Positions 12,620 to 22,562 of a stretch of 64,000 nt of DNA are shown here, one piece after another (position 1 is the stretch's first letter; every line of letters begins with the position of its first letter). Below the pieces are notes generated by a model that had not been told where the DNA came from, did not search any database, and saw only the letters and a program-made list of their open reading frames with translations. The stretch comes from Gammaproteobacteria bacterium F7. Its GTDB lineage: Bacteria > Pseudomonadota > Gammaproteobacteria > Pseudomonadales > IMCC2047. The stretch lies in contig LUKI01000004.1 of NCBI GenBank assembly GCA_001593685.1, positions 54,325 to 118,324 on the forward strand. The letters run 5' to 3'. The position numbers were made by a program, and so were the translations under genes.

Positions 12620-13327
12620 CTATGCGATGGATTTTTTACCGCGTTTGATCACCAGCATTTGTGTCGCACCTTTTTGGAATTGGTAATCGATATCAACCAG
12701 TTTGCTAATAAAGCTGGTCGTGTCTAGCGCTGCTATTATTTTTTCCAAGTGCGGTGATATTTCACCATTTAAAGCGACAAGTGGGTAAATTCTAACTTCT
12801 ATCGCCACTCTGCAAAGTTCATTAATTGCAGTCAGATGTGCAGCAAAATCGATCTGGTCGCTGTAGAGAAACAGGTAGTGCGAACAAAGGGCTAAATCGA
12901 ACTGTTGATTGCTGAAACTGAGTTTTGGTAATGACTCATTGCGATAGCGACCAGTCGCTTTACCGTTTTCATAGTCCAGAATAAAGCGCTTCATGGCGCT
13001 CATTCGTGTTTGCCCAAGCATCTCAACTGAAGGAATGCTTTCCCAGATATATTGGTCTTTGTTGGCGACCATCTGCGGCATGATTTCATCGTACGCTTCT
13101 GTAATTCGGCTTTTTAATGACTCGGCATTAAACTGATAAACGGGATCAATAGAAGTAACTTTACCACCACGGGCTGAAAGCTCTGCATTGAATGAGGCGG
13201 GACCATCACCACAGCCGAGAATGGTTTTTTGTAAATCAAAATCCGAGAGCGAGAACATCTTTTTATATTCATCAAAAGAGCGCCCCCAGGGTACGATATT
13301 TTTCAATTCCATGAAGTTAACTCCCAA
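12620..13327 (-). CDS. SAM-dependent methyltransferase-like protein of unknown substrate
   Basis: ILGCGDGPASFNAELSARGGKVTSIDP resembles the SAM-binding motif I and following acidic residue. Confidence 0.7.
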   Translation of the reverse strand: MGVNFMELKNIVPWGRSFDEYKKMFSLSDFDLQKTILGCGDGPASFNAELSARGGKVTSIDPVYQFNAESLKSRITEAYDEIMPQMVANKDQYIWESIPSVEMLGQTRMSAMKRFILDYENGKATGRYRNESLPKLSFSNQQFDLALCSHYLFLYSDQIDFAAHLTAINELCRVAIEVRIYPLVALNGEISPHLEKIIAALDTTSFISKLVDIDYQFQKGATQMLVIKRGKKSIA

Positions 13328-13430
13328 AGTCCGTTTAGAGTATTGTAATTTCGACCAAGCGCTAGGTATCTTTTGGAGAATTTAAAGAACGCTCGTTTCG
13401 TTCGCGATGGCAAGCAGGATGAGCCAAAGC

Positions 13431-14153
13431 TTAAAGTAAAAACTCTTCCAGCTCGTAGCCTTGTTCAGAAAAGCTCAGCTTCCAGCCGGCTTTATGCCAG
13501 TCACCTAAAACGACGCGCTCAGCCGCTTTGCCGTTAATTTCAAGCTGGTGAACCGCAGGGCGGTGGGTGTGGCCGTGAATTAGTAACTGCACATCATGCG
13601 CGGCCATCACTTTTTCAACTTCGGACTGGGTTACGTCCATGATTTCGTATTCAAGCTGACCGGTTTTTTCTTTGCTGGCAGCGCGAATGTTTTCGGCAAT
13701 GGCAAGGCGTTCCTGAAGTGATTTGCTGAGAAAATCCTGTTGCCAGTCCGGGTTGCGTACCATGCCACGGAAAGCGAGGTAATCGACATCGTTGGTGCAC
13801 AGCGTGTCACCGTGCATTAACAGGACTTTTTGCCCATAAAGTTCAACAATGCTTGGATCATCGATCAGTTGGCAGCCTGTCTCTGAGCAGAACTGTTCAC
13901 CGATCAGAAAATCACGGTTACCGTGCATCAGGTAAATGGGGATGTTTTTGTCGGAGAGCGTTCGCAGCGATTGTTTGACCTGTTCGATAAAGGGGTGCTG
14001 CAGGTCATCGCCGATCCACGCTTCAAAAAAGTCGCCGAGAATATAAAGTGCTTCAGCGTTTGGTGCGTCGTTTTCCATAAAACGAAAAAATCCCCGCGCC
14101 ACATCTGGGTGCGCAGGATCTAAGTGAAGATCGGAGATGAAAAGGGTGGTCAT
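13431..14153 (-). CDS. lpxH: UDP-2,3-diacylglucosamine diphosphatase
   Basis: Metallophosphatase motifs FISDLHLD, GDFFEAWIGDD, HGNRDFL, HGHTHRP. Confidence 0.95.
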   Translation of the reverse strand: MTTLFISDLHLDPAHPDVARGFFRFMENDAPNAEALYILGDFFEAWIGDDLQHPFIEQVKQSLRTLSDKNIPIYLMHGNRDFLIGEQFCSETGCQLIDDPSIVELYGQKVLLMHGDTLCTNDVDYLAFRGMVRNPDWQQDFLSKSLQERLAIAENIRAASKEKTGQLEYEIMDVTQSEVEKVMAAHDVQLLIHGHTHRPAVHQLEINGKAAERVVLGDWHKAGWKLSFSEQGYELEEFLL

Positions 14154-14162
14154 GGTCGGTTA

Positions 14163-14660
14163 TTAACCTTCCACGACTTCGGCAGACTCAATGATGATGT
14201 CGTCAACCGGTACATCTTGATGGCCCATGCGCGTTGTGGTTGCGGCTTCGCGGATTTTATCAACAACGTCCATGCCTTCAACCACTTCACCAAATACTGC
14301 GTAGCCCCAGCCTTCAGCTGTTTCTGAGCTGTGATCAAGGAAGGTGTTGTCTTCAAGGTTAATAAAAAACTGTGCGGTAGCTGAGTGCGGTACCATGGTG
14401 CGCGCCATGGCAATGGTGCCACGCATGTTGCTCAGGCCGTTGTTGGCTTCGTTTTCGATGGGGTTGCGAGTGCTCTTTTCCTGCATGCCTGCTTCAAAGC
14501 CGCCGCCCTGAACCATGAAGTTTTTAATCACGCGGTGAAAAATAGTGCCGTTGTAGAAGCCATCGTTGACGTAATCAATGAAATTCTGAGATGAAACCGG
14601 CGCTTTTTCCTCGTTCAAAGTAATATGAATGTCGCCTAGGTTGGTGTGCAAAATGATCAT
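14163..14660 (-). CDS. ppiB: Peptidyl-prolyl cis-trans isomerase B (cyclophilin)
   Basis: [31 protein letters not shown]; adjacent to lpxH and divergent to glnS. Confidence 0.95.
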   Translation of the reverse strand: MIILHTNLGDIHITLNEEKAPVSSQNFIDYVNDGFYNGTIFHRVIKNFMVQGGGFEAGMQEKSTRNPIENEANNGLSNMRGTIAMARTMVPHSATAQFFINLEDNTFLDHSSETAEGWGYAVFGEVVEGMDVVDKIREAATTTRMGHQDVPVDDIIIESAEVVEG

Positions 14661-14870
14661 TGATTAACTCCTTAGCTTAAATTACTGAATTATTGATATT
14701 TTTATGCGCCGCACTGTAGCGGCATTGTTTGATCCCGCTATAATACGGGGCTTTAATTTGGGCGGGCAATTTAACTGGTTTCTAATGCTACCCAGACGCA
14801 CCGCGAATATCGCGATAACGATACGCGCCGCACTTCAAGATCGCAACGGAGAATTTAGCTTTTTAACGCT

Positions 14871-16586
14871 ATGACAAATACCACCGAAAACTCAACAGAC
14901 AGTAGCTCAACGACCGAGCGCCGCAGCAATTTCATTCGTAATATTATTGATGATGATTTAGCGAATGGCGTCAACAGTGAAGTCGTCACGCGCTTCCCGC
15001 CGGAGCCAAATGGCTTTCTACACATTGGCCACGCAAAATCGATTTGTCTCAATTTTGGTATTGCCGAGGACTACGCTAATGCGGGTGGTCGCTGCAACAT
15101 GCGTTTTGATGATACCAACCCGGCCAAGGAAAGCAGTGAGTTTGTTAGTGCTATTCAGAATGATGTGAAGTGGCTGGGCTTTAAATGGAGCGGTGAGGTG
15201 AAGTCTTCATCCGGTTACTTTGATCAATTGCACGAATTTGCGGTTGAGCTGATTAACAAGGGTAAGGCGTACGTGTGTTCTCTCGATGGTGACCAGATGC
15301 GTGAGTACCGCGGAACCTTAACGTCGCCCGGTAAGAACAGTCCCGATCGTGAACGCAGTATCGAGGAAAATCTCGATTTGTTTGCTCGTATGCGTGCCGG
15401 TGAGTTTGGCGATGGTGAATTGTCTCTCCGCGCTAAAATTGATATGTCCTCGCCAAATATCAAAATGCGAGATCCGGTTATTTACCGTATCCGTAAAATG
15501 TCGCACCATGAAACGGGTGATAAATGGTGCATTTACCCCATGTATGATTTTACGCAGTGCTTATCGGATGCCATTGAAGGGGTAACTTATTCGCTGTGCA
15601 CCATGGAGTTCGAAGATAATCGCCCTCTCTATGACTGGGTGTTGGATAATGTCACCTTGCCGGGACCAACGCGTCCTCGCCAGATTGAATTTGCCCGTTT
15701 AAATTTAAACTACACCTTGACCAGCAAGCGGAAGTTGAAGCGGCTGATTGACGATCAGGTTGTTGATAACTGGGATGATCCGCGAATGCCGACTATTTCT
15801 GGTCTGCGTCGCCGAGGCTATACGCCCTCAGCGATCCGCCAGTTTTGTGAAAATGTAGGCGTGACCAAAGCTGATGGCGTTGTTGATGTGGCAATGTTGA
15901 CGCATGCGATTCGCGCCGATCTTGAAGAAACTGCGCCCCGTGCAATGTGCGTGCTGCGCCCACTTAAATTAGTGATTACCAATTATCCAGAAGGGCAGGT
16001 TGAAGAATTAGCATCACCGACCCATCCCGCCCATGAACATATGGGGGTTCGCACCTTGCCATTCAGTCGTGAAGTCTACATTGAGCAGGATGACTTTATG
16101 GAAGATGCGCCTAAGAAATTCTTCCGCTTGGCGCCAGGTAAAGAGGTGCGACTACGCAATGCCTATATCATACGCTGCGACGAAGTCATTAAGGATGATG
16201 CGGGTAATATTGTTGAGCTGCGCTGTACTTACGATGCAGACACGTTGGGTAAAAACCCAGAAGGACGTAAAGTAAAAGGGGTTGTGCATTGGGTGTCAGC
16301 TGAACATGCGCTTGACTGTGAGGTGCGCTTGTATGACCAGCTGTTCCTGGCAGAAAATCCCGACACAGAAGATTATATGCAGCACTTAAACCCTGAGTCT
16401 CTGGTAGTGCTAAATAACTGTAAAGCTGAGCCAAGTCTTGCACATACACTGCCTGAGCAGCGCTTCCAGTTCGAACGTTTGGGCTATTTCTGCACCGATC
16501 GCTACGACTCTACAGCAGAAAAGCCGGTTTTTAACCGCACAGTGGCGTTGCGTGATACCTGGGCCAAAATTCAGAAAAAAGGTTGA
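14871..16586 (+). CDS. glnS: Glutamine--tRNA ligase
   Basis: [23 protein letters not shown] (HIGH class I) and [10 protein letters not shown] (KMSKS-like). Confidence 0.97.
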   Translation: MTNTTENSTDSSSTTERRSNFIRNIIDDDLANGVNSEVVTRFPPEPNGFLHIGHAKSICLNFGIAEDYANAGGRCNMRFDDTNPAKESSEFVSAIQNDVKWLGFKWSGEVKSSSGYFDQLHEFAVELINKGKAYVCSLDGDQMREYRGTLTSPGKNSPDRERSIEENLDLFARMRAGEFGDGELSLRAKIDMSSPNIKMRDPVIYRIRKMSHHETGDKWCIYPMYDFTQCLSDAIEGVTYSLCTMEFEDNRPLYDWVLDNVTLPGPTRPRQIEFARLNLNYTLTSKRKLKRLIDDQVVDNWDDPRMPTISGLRRRGYTPSAIRQFCENVGVTKADGVVDVAMLTHAIRADLEETAPRAMCVLRPLKLVITNYPEGQVEELASPTHPAHEHMGVRTLPFSREVYIEQDDFMEDAPKKFFRLAPGKEVRLRNAYIIRCDEVIKDDAGNIVELRCTYDADTLGKNPEGRKVKGVVHWVSAEHALDCEVRLYDQLFLAENPDTEDYMQHLNPESLVVLNNCKAEPSLAHTLPEQRFQFERLGYFCTDRYDSTAEKPVFNRTVALRDTWAKIQKKG

Positions 16587-16597
16587 GGGGAAAAGCG

Positions 16598-17986
16598 ATG
16601 TTGCAAATATACAACTCCTTGACTGGAGCCAAAGAAGAGTTCAAGCCACTAATTGAAGGCAAAGTTGGTATGTACGTATGTGGTATGACGGTTTATGACT
16701 ATTGTCATATTGGCCATGCCCGCGTGATGGTGGCGTTTGATGTGATTACCCGTTATCTGCGACAGCAGGGTTATGACGTCAATTACATCCGTAATATTAC
16801 CGATGTTGATGACAAGATTTTCAATCGTGCCAACGAAAATGGCGAGCCCTATACCGAGCTGACTGATCGTTTTATCAATGCCATGCATGAGGATGAGCGA
16901 GCTTTGAGCGTGTTACCGCCCAATAGCGAGCCGCGTGCCACTGAGCATATCGATAATATTCTTAACATGGTGCAAACGCTGATTGATAAAGGGTTTGCAT
17001 ACCCCGCTAGCAATGGGGATGTGTATTACCGTATCGATAAGTTTGAAGGCTACGGTAAGCTGAGTAATCGTAATATTGAGGAAATGCGTGCTGGCGCGCG
17101 TGTTGAGGTGGACGAGAATAAAGAAAATCCGATGGATTTTGTGCTCTGGAAAGGAGCCAAAACCGGAGAGGCCGCGTGGGATTCGCCGTGGGGTCCGGGG
17201 CGACCGGGTTGGCATATTGAGTGTTCGGCGATGAGTACCTGTTGCCTGGGCAATACTTTCGATATCCATGGTGGTGGTCCGGATTTAAAATTCCCGCATC
17301 ATGAGAATGAAATTGCTCAGTCGGAAGCGGCCACGGGTGAAAAGTATGTGAATACCTGGATGCACGCCGGAGCGGTACGTGTTGATAATGAGAAGATGTC
17401 TAAATCGCTGGGCAATTTTTTCACTATTCGCGAAGTATTGGAAAAATATAATCCAGAAGTGGTGCGTTACTTTCTTATTTCCAGTCACTACCGTAGCGCG
17501 ATTAACTATTCAGAAGAAAGCTTAAAACAGGCGCAGCAAGCGCTTGAGCGATTCTACAATACGTTACGAAATGCACAGCCTTCTAATGAGTCAGTGCCGG
17601 TTGTTGAATCAAATACTGAGTTCCGAATTCGTTTCGAAACGGCAATGAATGATGACTTTAATACCCCTGAGGCGTTGGCTGTGTTGTTTGATCTGGCTCG
17701 TGAAATTAATCGCGGCGGCACATCAACACCCGCACAGGTTGAGTTGTTGAAGGAGCTGGGGGAAACGCTGGGTATTTTGCAGCAGGAACCCGAAGCCTTT
17801 TTGCAGGGCGGTGATACGGGTGAAATAAGTGCTGAACAAATTGAACAGCTAATCATTGACCGAAAAAATGCCCGTAGTGATAAAGACTGGGCACGTGCCG
17901 ATGAGATTCGTGATCTGTTAATTGAAAAGGGTGTCGTGCTAGATGATGGGCGTGAAGGTACGACGTGGCGTCGTCAGAGCTCGTAA
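16598..17986 (+). CDS. cysS: Cysteine--tRNA ligase; start assigned to MLQIYNSLT
   Basis: [29 protein letters not shown]. Confidence 0.97.
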   Translation: MLQIYNSLTGAKEEFKPLIEGKVGMYVCGMTVYDYCHIGHARVMVAFDVITRYLRQQGYDVNYIRNITDVDDKIFNRANENGEPYTELTDRFINAMHEDERALSVLPPNSEPRATEHIDNILNMVQTLIDKGFAYPASNGDVYYRIDKFEGYGKLSNRNIEEMRAGARVEVDENKENPMDFVLWKGAKTGEAAWDSPWGPGRPGWHIECSAMSTCCLGNTFDIHGGGPDLKFPHHENEIAQSEAATGEKYVNTWMHAGAVRVDNEKMSKSLGNFFTIREVLEKYNPEVVRYFLISSHYRSAINYSEESLKQAQQALERFYNTLRNAQPSNESVPVVESNTEFRIRFETAMNDDFNTPEALAVLFDLAREINRGGTSTPAQVELLKELGETLGILQQEPEAFLQGGDTGEISAEQIEQLIIDRKNARSDKDWARADEIRDLLIEKGVVLDDGREGTTWRRQSS

Positions 17987-18135
17987 CTGCTTGTCAGTAT
18001 TACAGCTTTTAAAAGCAACTTAATAAACATTAAAAATTAGTAAAATTATCCGCTTTGAATAGTTGACGAGGGACCTTCAGCTAAGTAATATGCGGCCCTC
18101 TTTCGCAGATACAGCAATGTTGATGCAAAGGACGT

Positions 18136-18212
18136 CGGGGTATAGCGCAGTCTGGTAGCGCGCCTGCTTTGGGAGCAGGATGTCGGGAGTTCGAATCTCT
18201 CTACCCCGACCA
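18136..18212 (+). tRNA. tRNA-Pro (anticodon TGG)
   Basis: Cloverleaf: CGGGGTA...TACCCCGACCA; anticodon loop TTTGGGA; GTTCGAAT T-arm; CCA encoded. Confidence 0.95.
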
Positions 18213-18261
18213 TTTTTTTATGCACCTTAATGCAAGTCCTGTCAGCATTAGGGCGTAATTT

Positions 18262-18338
18262 GCGCCCGTAGCTCAACCGGATAGAGCATCGGCCTTCTAA
18301 GCCGAGGGTTGCAGGTTCGAGTCCTGCCGGGCGTGCCA
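18262..18338 (+). tRNA. tRNA-Arg (anticodon TCT)
   Basis: GCGCCCG...CGGGCGTGCCA; anticodon loop CTTCTAA; GGTTCGAGTCC T-arm. Confidence 0.95.
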
Positions 18339-18382
18339 TTATTGGCAGTCAGGCATGTCAGGCGGTAGTAGAAAGAATCAAT

Positions 18383-18459
18383 GGTGGGTGTAGCTCAGTT
18401 GGTAGAGCCCCGGATTGTGATTCCGGTTGTCGTGGGTTCAAGCCCCATCATCCACCCCA
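18383..18459 (+). tRNA. tRNA-His (anticodon GTG), includes encoded G-1
   Basis: G-GTGGGTG...CATCCAC-C-CCA; anticodon loop TTGTGAT; GGTTCAAGCCC T-arm. Confidence 0.95.
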
Positions 18460-18565
18460 TTCTTCTTTCCTAAATCCTGCATGACGACAGAGCAGGGTGG
18501 CAGGGTAGAAAATCCCTTCAAACTCTGTAAAGAGCCTCAGATTTAAAGATAGACATTCAGATTAT

Positions 18566-18650
18566 GCGGATGTGGTGAAATTGGTATACACGCCAGATTT
18601 AGGTTCTGGTGCCGCGAGGCGTGAGAGTTCGAGTCTCTCCATCCGCACCA
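18566..18650 (+). tRNA. tRNA-Leu (anticodon TAG)
   Basis: Class II tRNA with long variable arm; GCGGATG...CATCCGCACCA; anticodon loop TTTAGGT. Confidence 0.95.
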
Positions 18651-18703
18651 TTTATTAAGAAAATCTTCCATAGTTAGCTCAGCCCGATCCAAAGAGGAAC
18701 CTC

Positions 18704-20035
18704 ATGCAAGTTTCAGTCGAAAATTTAAGCCCTATCGAACGCCGTTTAACTGTTGGCGTACCTGCTGAACGTATTGAAACAGAAGTTGAAAGCCGTTTAC
18801 AAAAAGCTGCTAAGACTGTTCGTATTGACGGTTTCAGACCGGGTAAAGTACCGATGAAAGTGGTTAAGCAGCGTTACAGCGCTGGTATCCGTGAAGAGGT
18901 TGTTGGTGAAGTAGTGCGTCAGTCTTTCTATGAGGCAGTTACTCAGGAAAAACTGAACCCGGTAGGTTCCCCGAACATTGAGCCGAAAACACTGGAAGCG
19001 GGTAAGGATTTTGAATACACCGCGACTTTCGAAATTTTGCCAGAGGTTGAATTTACTGACCTGAGTAAAATTGAGGTAGAAAAGGTTACAGCTAAAATTG
19101 AAGATGCTGATATTGAATCACAAATTGAGCAGCTTCGAGAGCAGCAACAGGAAATGAAAGCCACTAAACGTGCCGCTAAAGAGGGTGATCAGGTTGTGAT
19201 TGCTTTTGAAGGCAAAGTTGATGGCGAAACTTTTGAAGGTGGCAGTTCAGACGAAACACCTTTGGTGCTTGGCTCTAACACCATGATTCCTGGTTTTGAA
19301 GATGGCCTGCTGGGTATCAAGCCTGGTGAAGAGCGCGTGTTGGATCTTGAGTTCCCTGAGTCTTATCATGCTGAAGAGTTGGCGGGTAAAGCAGTACAGT
19401 TCACTGTAAAAGCGAAAAAATCTTTCAAGCCTGTGCCAGCTGAGCTGAATGAAGAGTTTTTTGCCAAATATGGCATTGAAGGTGGGGAAGAAGAGTTCCG
19501 TACTAAATTGCGTGAAAGCATGGAAGCGGCGCTCGAGTCAGCGCTTAATAACAAGCTAAAAAGCAACCTGATTGATAAGCTGCTTGGTGCGCATGAGATT
19601 GCTGTACCGTCGGCGCTGGTTGACCAGGAAATTGATCAAATTCGTAACGAAATGGTGCAACAGTTTGGTGGTGGTCAGCAAATTGACCCATCAATGTTCC
19701 CTGCTGATATGTTTAAAGATCGCGCCGTGCAGCGTGTTGCCAGTGGACTGCTAATCAACCAGTATGTTCGTGATAATCAACTTAGCGCTTCCGATGAGCA
19801 GGTTCGCACGGCAATTGAAAACTTTGCTTCAACCTATGAAGACAGTGATCAAGTCATTGAACACGTTTATGCCAACGAACAACAGCTGCAGCACTTTAAA
19901 TCAGTTGCTGTTGAAGAGCAGGTGATTGCAGGATTGCTGGAAAAAGTTCAGGTTAAAGAAGTGGCGGGTAACTATCAAGATGTGATGTACCCACCAGCAC
20001 CTGAGCCAGAAGCGGAAGAAAGCGCTGAAGCATAA
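18704..20035 (+). CDS. tig: Trigger factor
   Basis: MQVSVENLSPIERRLTVGVPAERIE; FRPGKVP; PPIase domain; upstream of clpP-clpX-lon. Confidence 0.97.
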   Translation: MQVSVENLSPIERRLTVGVPAERIETEVESRLQKAAKTVRIDGFRPGKVPMKVVKQRYSAGIREEVVGEVVRQSFYEAVTQEKLNPVGSPNIEPKTLEAGKDFEYTATFEILPEVEFTDLSKIEVEKVTAKIEDADIESQIEQLREQQQEMKATKRAAKEGDQVVIAFEGKVDGETFEGGSSDETPLVLGSNTMIPGFEDGLLGIKPGEERVLDLEFPESYHAEELAGKAVQFTVKAKKSFKPVPAELNEEFFAKYGIEGGEEEFRTKLRESMEAALESALNNKLKSNLIDKLLGAHEIAVPSALVDQEIDQIRNEMVQQFGGGQQIDPSMFPADMFKDRAVQRVASGLLINQYVRDNQLSASDEQVRTAIENFASTYEDSDQVIEHVYANEQQLQHFKSVAVEEQVIAGLLEKVQVKEVAGNYQDVMYPPAPEPEAEESAEA

Positions 20036-20038
20036 TTT

Positions 20039-20064
20039 AAATCGGGGCCTAAGGGCCCCGATTT
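20039..20064. terminator. Strong hairpin terminator after tig (11-bp perfect stem, weak T tract)
   Basis: AAATCGGGGCC-TAAG-GGCCCCGATTT. Confidence 0.75.
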
Positions 20065-20335
20065 AGTTTGTAAGACCTCTAAACAAGTTATTGATACACT
20101 GTGTTAATTTAAAGTATTTATTTGTTGGGGTGTTTAACGTAAGTTGCCAATAGGTTAGAGGTTAACCGGCAGCGCAGCAATATGTTCCTATGATGCCAAC
20201 ATAAACCTGTTTAGTGTTTTCTTCGAATCTATTTTTGTTTAAAAAACGTAGACAGCCATGGGCGTAAAGGTATTCTTGATCTAGTATTGGTTAGTGCCTT
20301 TTCTGCGGGCTTTTATACGAACAATGGGGATATTA

Positions 20336-20968
20336 ATGAACAATAGTCAAACACCGGTAAACCACGACTTAATTAGCCAGCTTGTACCGATGGTGATCGA
20401 ACAGACGGCTCGTGGTGAACGTTCCTTTGATATTTATTCGCGCCTGCTCAAGGAACGCGTCATTTTTTTAGTGGGTCCCGTTGAGGATCATATGGCCAAT
20501 TTGGTTGTTGCTCAGATGCTGTTTTTAGAGTCTGAGAATCCTGATAAAGATATTCATCTCTATATTAATTCACCGGGTGGTTCTGTGACTGCCGGAATGT
20601 CAATTTACGATACTATGCAGTTTATCAAGCCGGACGTTAGCACACTCTGTATTGGCCAAGCGGCCAGTATGGGCGCTCTTTTGTTAGCGGGTGGGGCTGC
20701 TGGTAAACGTTTTTGTTTGCCGCATTCGCGAGTGATGATCCATCAGCCATTGGGCGGTTTTCAGGGTCAGGCTACTGATATTGAAATTCATACTAAAGAA
20801 ATTTTAACGATCCGTGACAAGTTAAACCGCGTGTTGTCTAAACACACAGGGCAGGATCTTGATAAAATTGCTACGGATACAGACCGCGATAACTTTATGG
20901 ATGGTCACGCGGCTGTTGAGTACGGCTTGATCGATCAGGTCATGGAAAGTCGACATATTGGCGAATAA
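20336..20968 (+). CDS. clpP: ATP-dependent Clp protease proteolytic subunit (exact start uncertain: 20294, 20324 or 20336)
   Basis: Catalytic Ser [11 protein letters not shown], His [11 protein letters not shown]. Confidence 0.96.
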   Translation: MNNSQTPVNHDLISQLVPMVIEQTARGERSFDIYSRLLKERVIFLVGPVEDHMANLVVAQMLFLESENPDKDIHLYINSPGGSVTAGMSIYDTMQFIKPDVSTLCIGQAASMGALLLAGGAAGKRFCLPHSRVMIHQPLGGFQGQATDIEIHTKEILTIRDKLNRVLSKHTGQDLDKIATDTDRDNFMDGHAAVEYGLIDQVMESRHIGE

Positions 20969-21076
20969 ATTATCCTGGCTGGCTTTTCAGTTTTGTTTAA
21001 TATGATGCTAATCTGTTCATAGTTATTTAATTTAAGAAAGGGTTGAGTGGCTACTCAGCCCGGATGAGGAAGTAAG

Positions 21077-22360
21077 ATGTCCGACGAGAACACCATCGAC
21101 GGAGATGACAACGGCAAATTGTTGTATTGCTCTTTTTGCGGCAAAAGTCAGCACGAAGTTCGCAAGCTCATTGCCGGTCCTTCGGTATTCATCTGTGATG
21201 AATGTGTTGATTTGTGCAACGATATCATTCGTGAAGAGATGGAGGAGGCTAATCCTGAAGACAGCGAAGATCGTCTGCCGTCACCAAAAGAGATTAAAGC
21301 CAATCTTGATAATTACGTAATTGGGCAGGATCGCGCCAAGGTTGTTCTGTCAGTTGCGGTTTATAATCATTATAAGCGCCTTAAGTCCGATTCAGGTAAA
21401 GATGATATCGAGTTAGGCAAAAGTAATATTCTGCTGATAGGCCCTACTGGTAGTGGTAAGACATTACTTGCCGAGACTCTGGCTCGTATGCTTAATGTGC
21501 CTTTTACAATTGCCGATGCGACGACATTAACGGAAGCTGGCTATGTGGGTGAGGATGTTGAGAATATCATTCAAAAGCTGCTGCAGAAGTGTGATTATGA
21601 TGTTGATAAGGCGCAGCGAGGCATTGTCTACATTGATGAAATTGACAAGATTTCCCGCAAATCTGACAACCCGTCGATTACACGTGATGTGTCGGGTGAA
21701 GGTGTTCAGCAAGCGCTGCTTAAACTAATTGAAGGTACGGTAGCGTCGGTCCCTCCACAAGGGGGTCGAAAGCACCCTCAGCAGGAGTTCCTTCAGGTCG
21801 ATACATCTAACATCTTGTTTATTTGTGGCGGAGCATTTGCCGGCCTGGAGCAGGTGATCCGTGACCGTTCAGAGAAGAGTAGTATTGGTTTTTCCGCAAC
21901 AGTCAAAAGCAAGGATGATCAAAAATCTATCAGTGAAGTACTGGTTGATATTGAGCCTGAAGATTTAATTAAGTTTGGCTTGATTCCTGAGTTTGTTGGC
22001 CGCTTACCTGTAATAGCGACCTTGATGGAACTGGATGAAGATGCGTTAGTTCAGATTCTAACTGAGCCTAGGAACTCGCTTACCAAACAGTATAAAAAGC
22101 TGTTTGCCATGGAGGACGTGGAGATAGATTTTCGTGAAGACGCTTTGCGTGCTATGGCGCAAAAAGCGATGGAGCGTAAAACCGGTGCGCGTGGTCTTCG
22201 TTCAATCCTGGAATCTGTTTTATTGGATACTATGTACGAAATCCCGTCAAAAGATGATGTGATGAAAGTTGTTATTGATGAGTCAATGATTACCGAAGGT
22301 ACAGAGCCTCTGCTCATTTATGAGACGCCAGAGGGTAATGTAGCGATTGGTAAAGACTAA
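21077..22360 (+). CDS. clpX: ATP-dependent Clp protease ATP-binding subunit ClpX
   Basis: N-terminal Zn-binding [16 protein letters not shown]; Walker [20 protein letters not shown]. Confidence 0.97.
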   Translation: MSDENTIDGDDNGKLLYCSFCGKSQHEVRKLIAGPSVFICDECVDLCNDIIREEMEEANPEDSEDRLPSPKEIKANLDNYVIGQDRAKVVLSVAVYNHYKRLKSDSGKDDIELGKSNILLIGPTGSGKTLLAETLARMLNVPFTIADATTLTEAGYVGEDVENIIQKLLQKCDYDVDKAQRGIVYIDEIDKISRKSDNPSITRDVSGEGVQQALLKLIEGTVASVPPQGGRKHPQQEFLQVDTSNILFICGGAFAGLEQVIRDRSEKSSIGFSATVKSKDDQKSISEVLVDIEPEDLIKFGLIPEFVGRLPVIATLMELDEDALVQILTEPRNSLTKQYKKLFAMEDVEIDFREDALRAMAQKAMERKTGARGLRSILESVLLDTMYEIPSKDDVMKVVIDESMITEGTEPLLIYETPEGNVAIGKD

Positions 22361-22387
22361 CTTTTCAATCAGCTGCATTGATTCGTT

Positions 22388-22415
22388 AAAAAGAGGCCGT
22401 TTGGCCTCTTTTTTT
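22388..22415 (+). terminator. Rho-independent terminator after clpX
   Basis: AAAAAGAGGCC-GTTT-GGCCTCTTTTTTT. Confidence 0.85.
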
Positions 22416-22494
22416 ATGGGGTTTTAGCTGCCGATCAGCGAAAAAATGTGACACATAAAGCTTAAAAGTTTCTGACACATCTCTCTCTTTGTTG

Positions 22495-22524
22495 CTTGTA
22501 TTTTGGCAAGTGCGTCCCCATGAT
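22495..22524 (+). promoter_or_regulatory. Candidate sigma-32 (heat shock) promoter upstream of lon
   Basis: CTTGTAT - 14 nt - CCCCATGAT matches the CTTGAAA-N(11-16)-CCCCATNT consensus, about 40 nt upstream of the lon ATG. Confidence 0.7.
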
Positions 22525-22562
22525 TAAGACATTACTTTATATATTGAAAGGTTCCGTCATCC

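Noticed and set aside
18046-18339. 97-aa minus-strand ORF (MARPAGLEPATLGLEGRCSIRLSYGR...VERFELPTSCSQSRRATRLRYTP)
   Set aside because: It is the classic spurious translation antisense to tRNA genes (here tRNA-Pro and tRNA-Arg), often misannotated as a protein.
18136-18650. tRNA cluster as a genomic island attachment site
   Set aside because: No integrase, direct repeats of tRNA 3' ends or foreign genes nearby; flanked by conserved cysS and tig.
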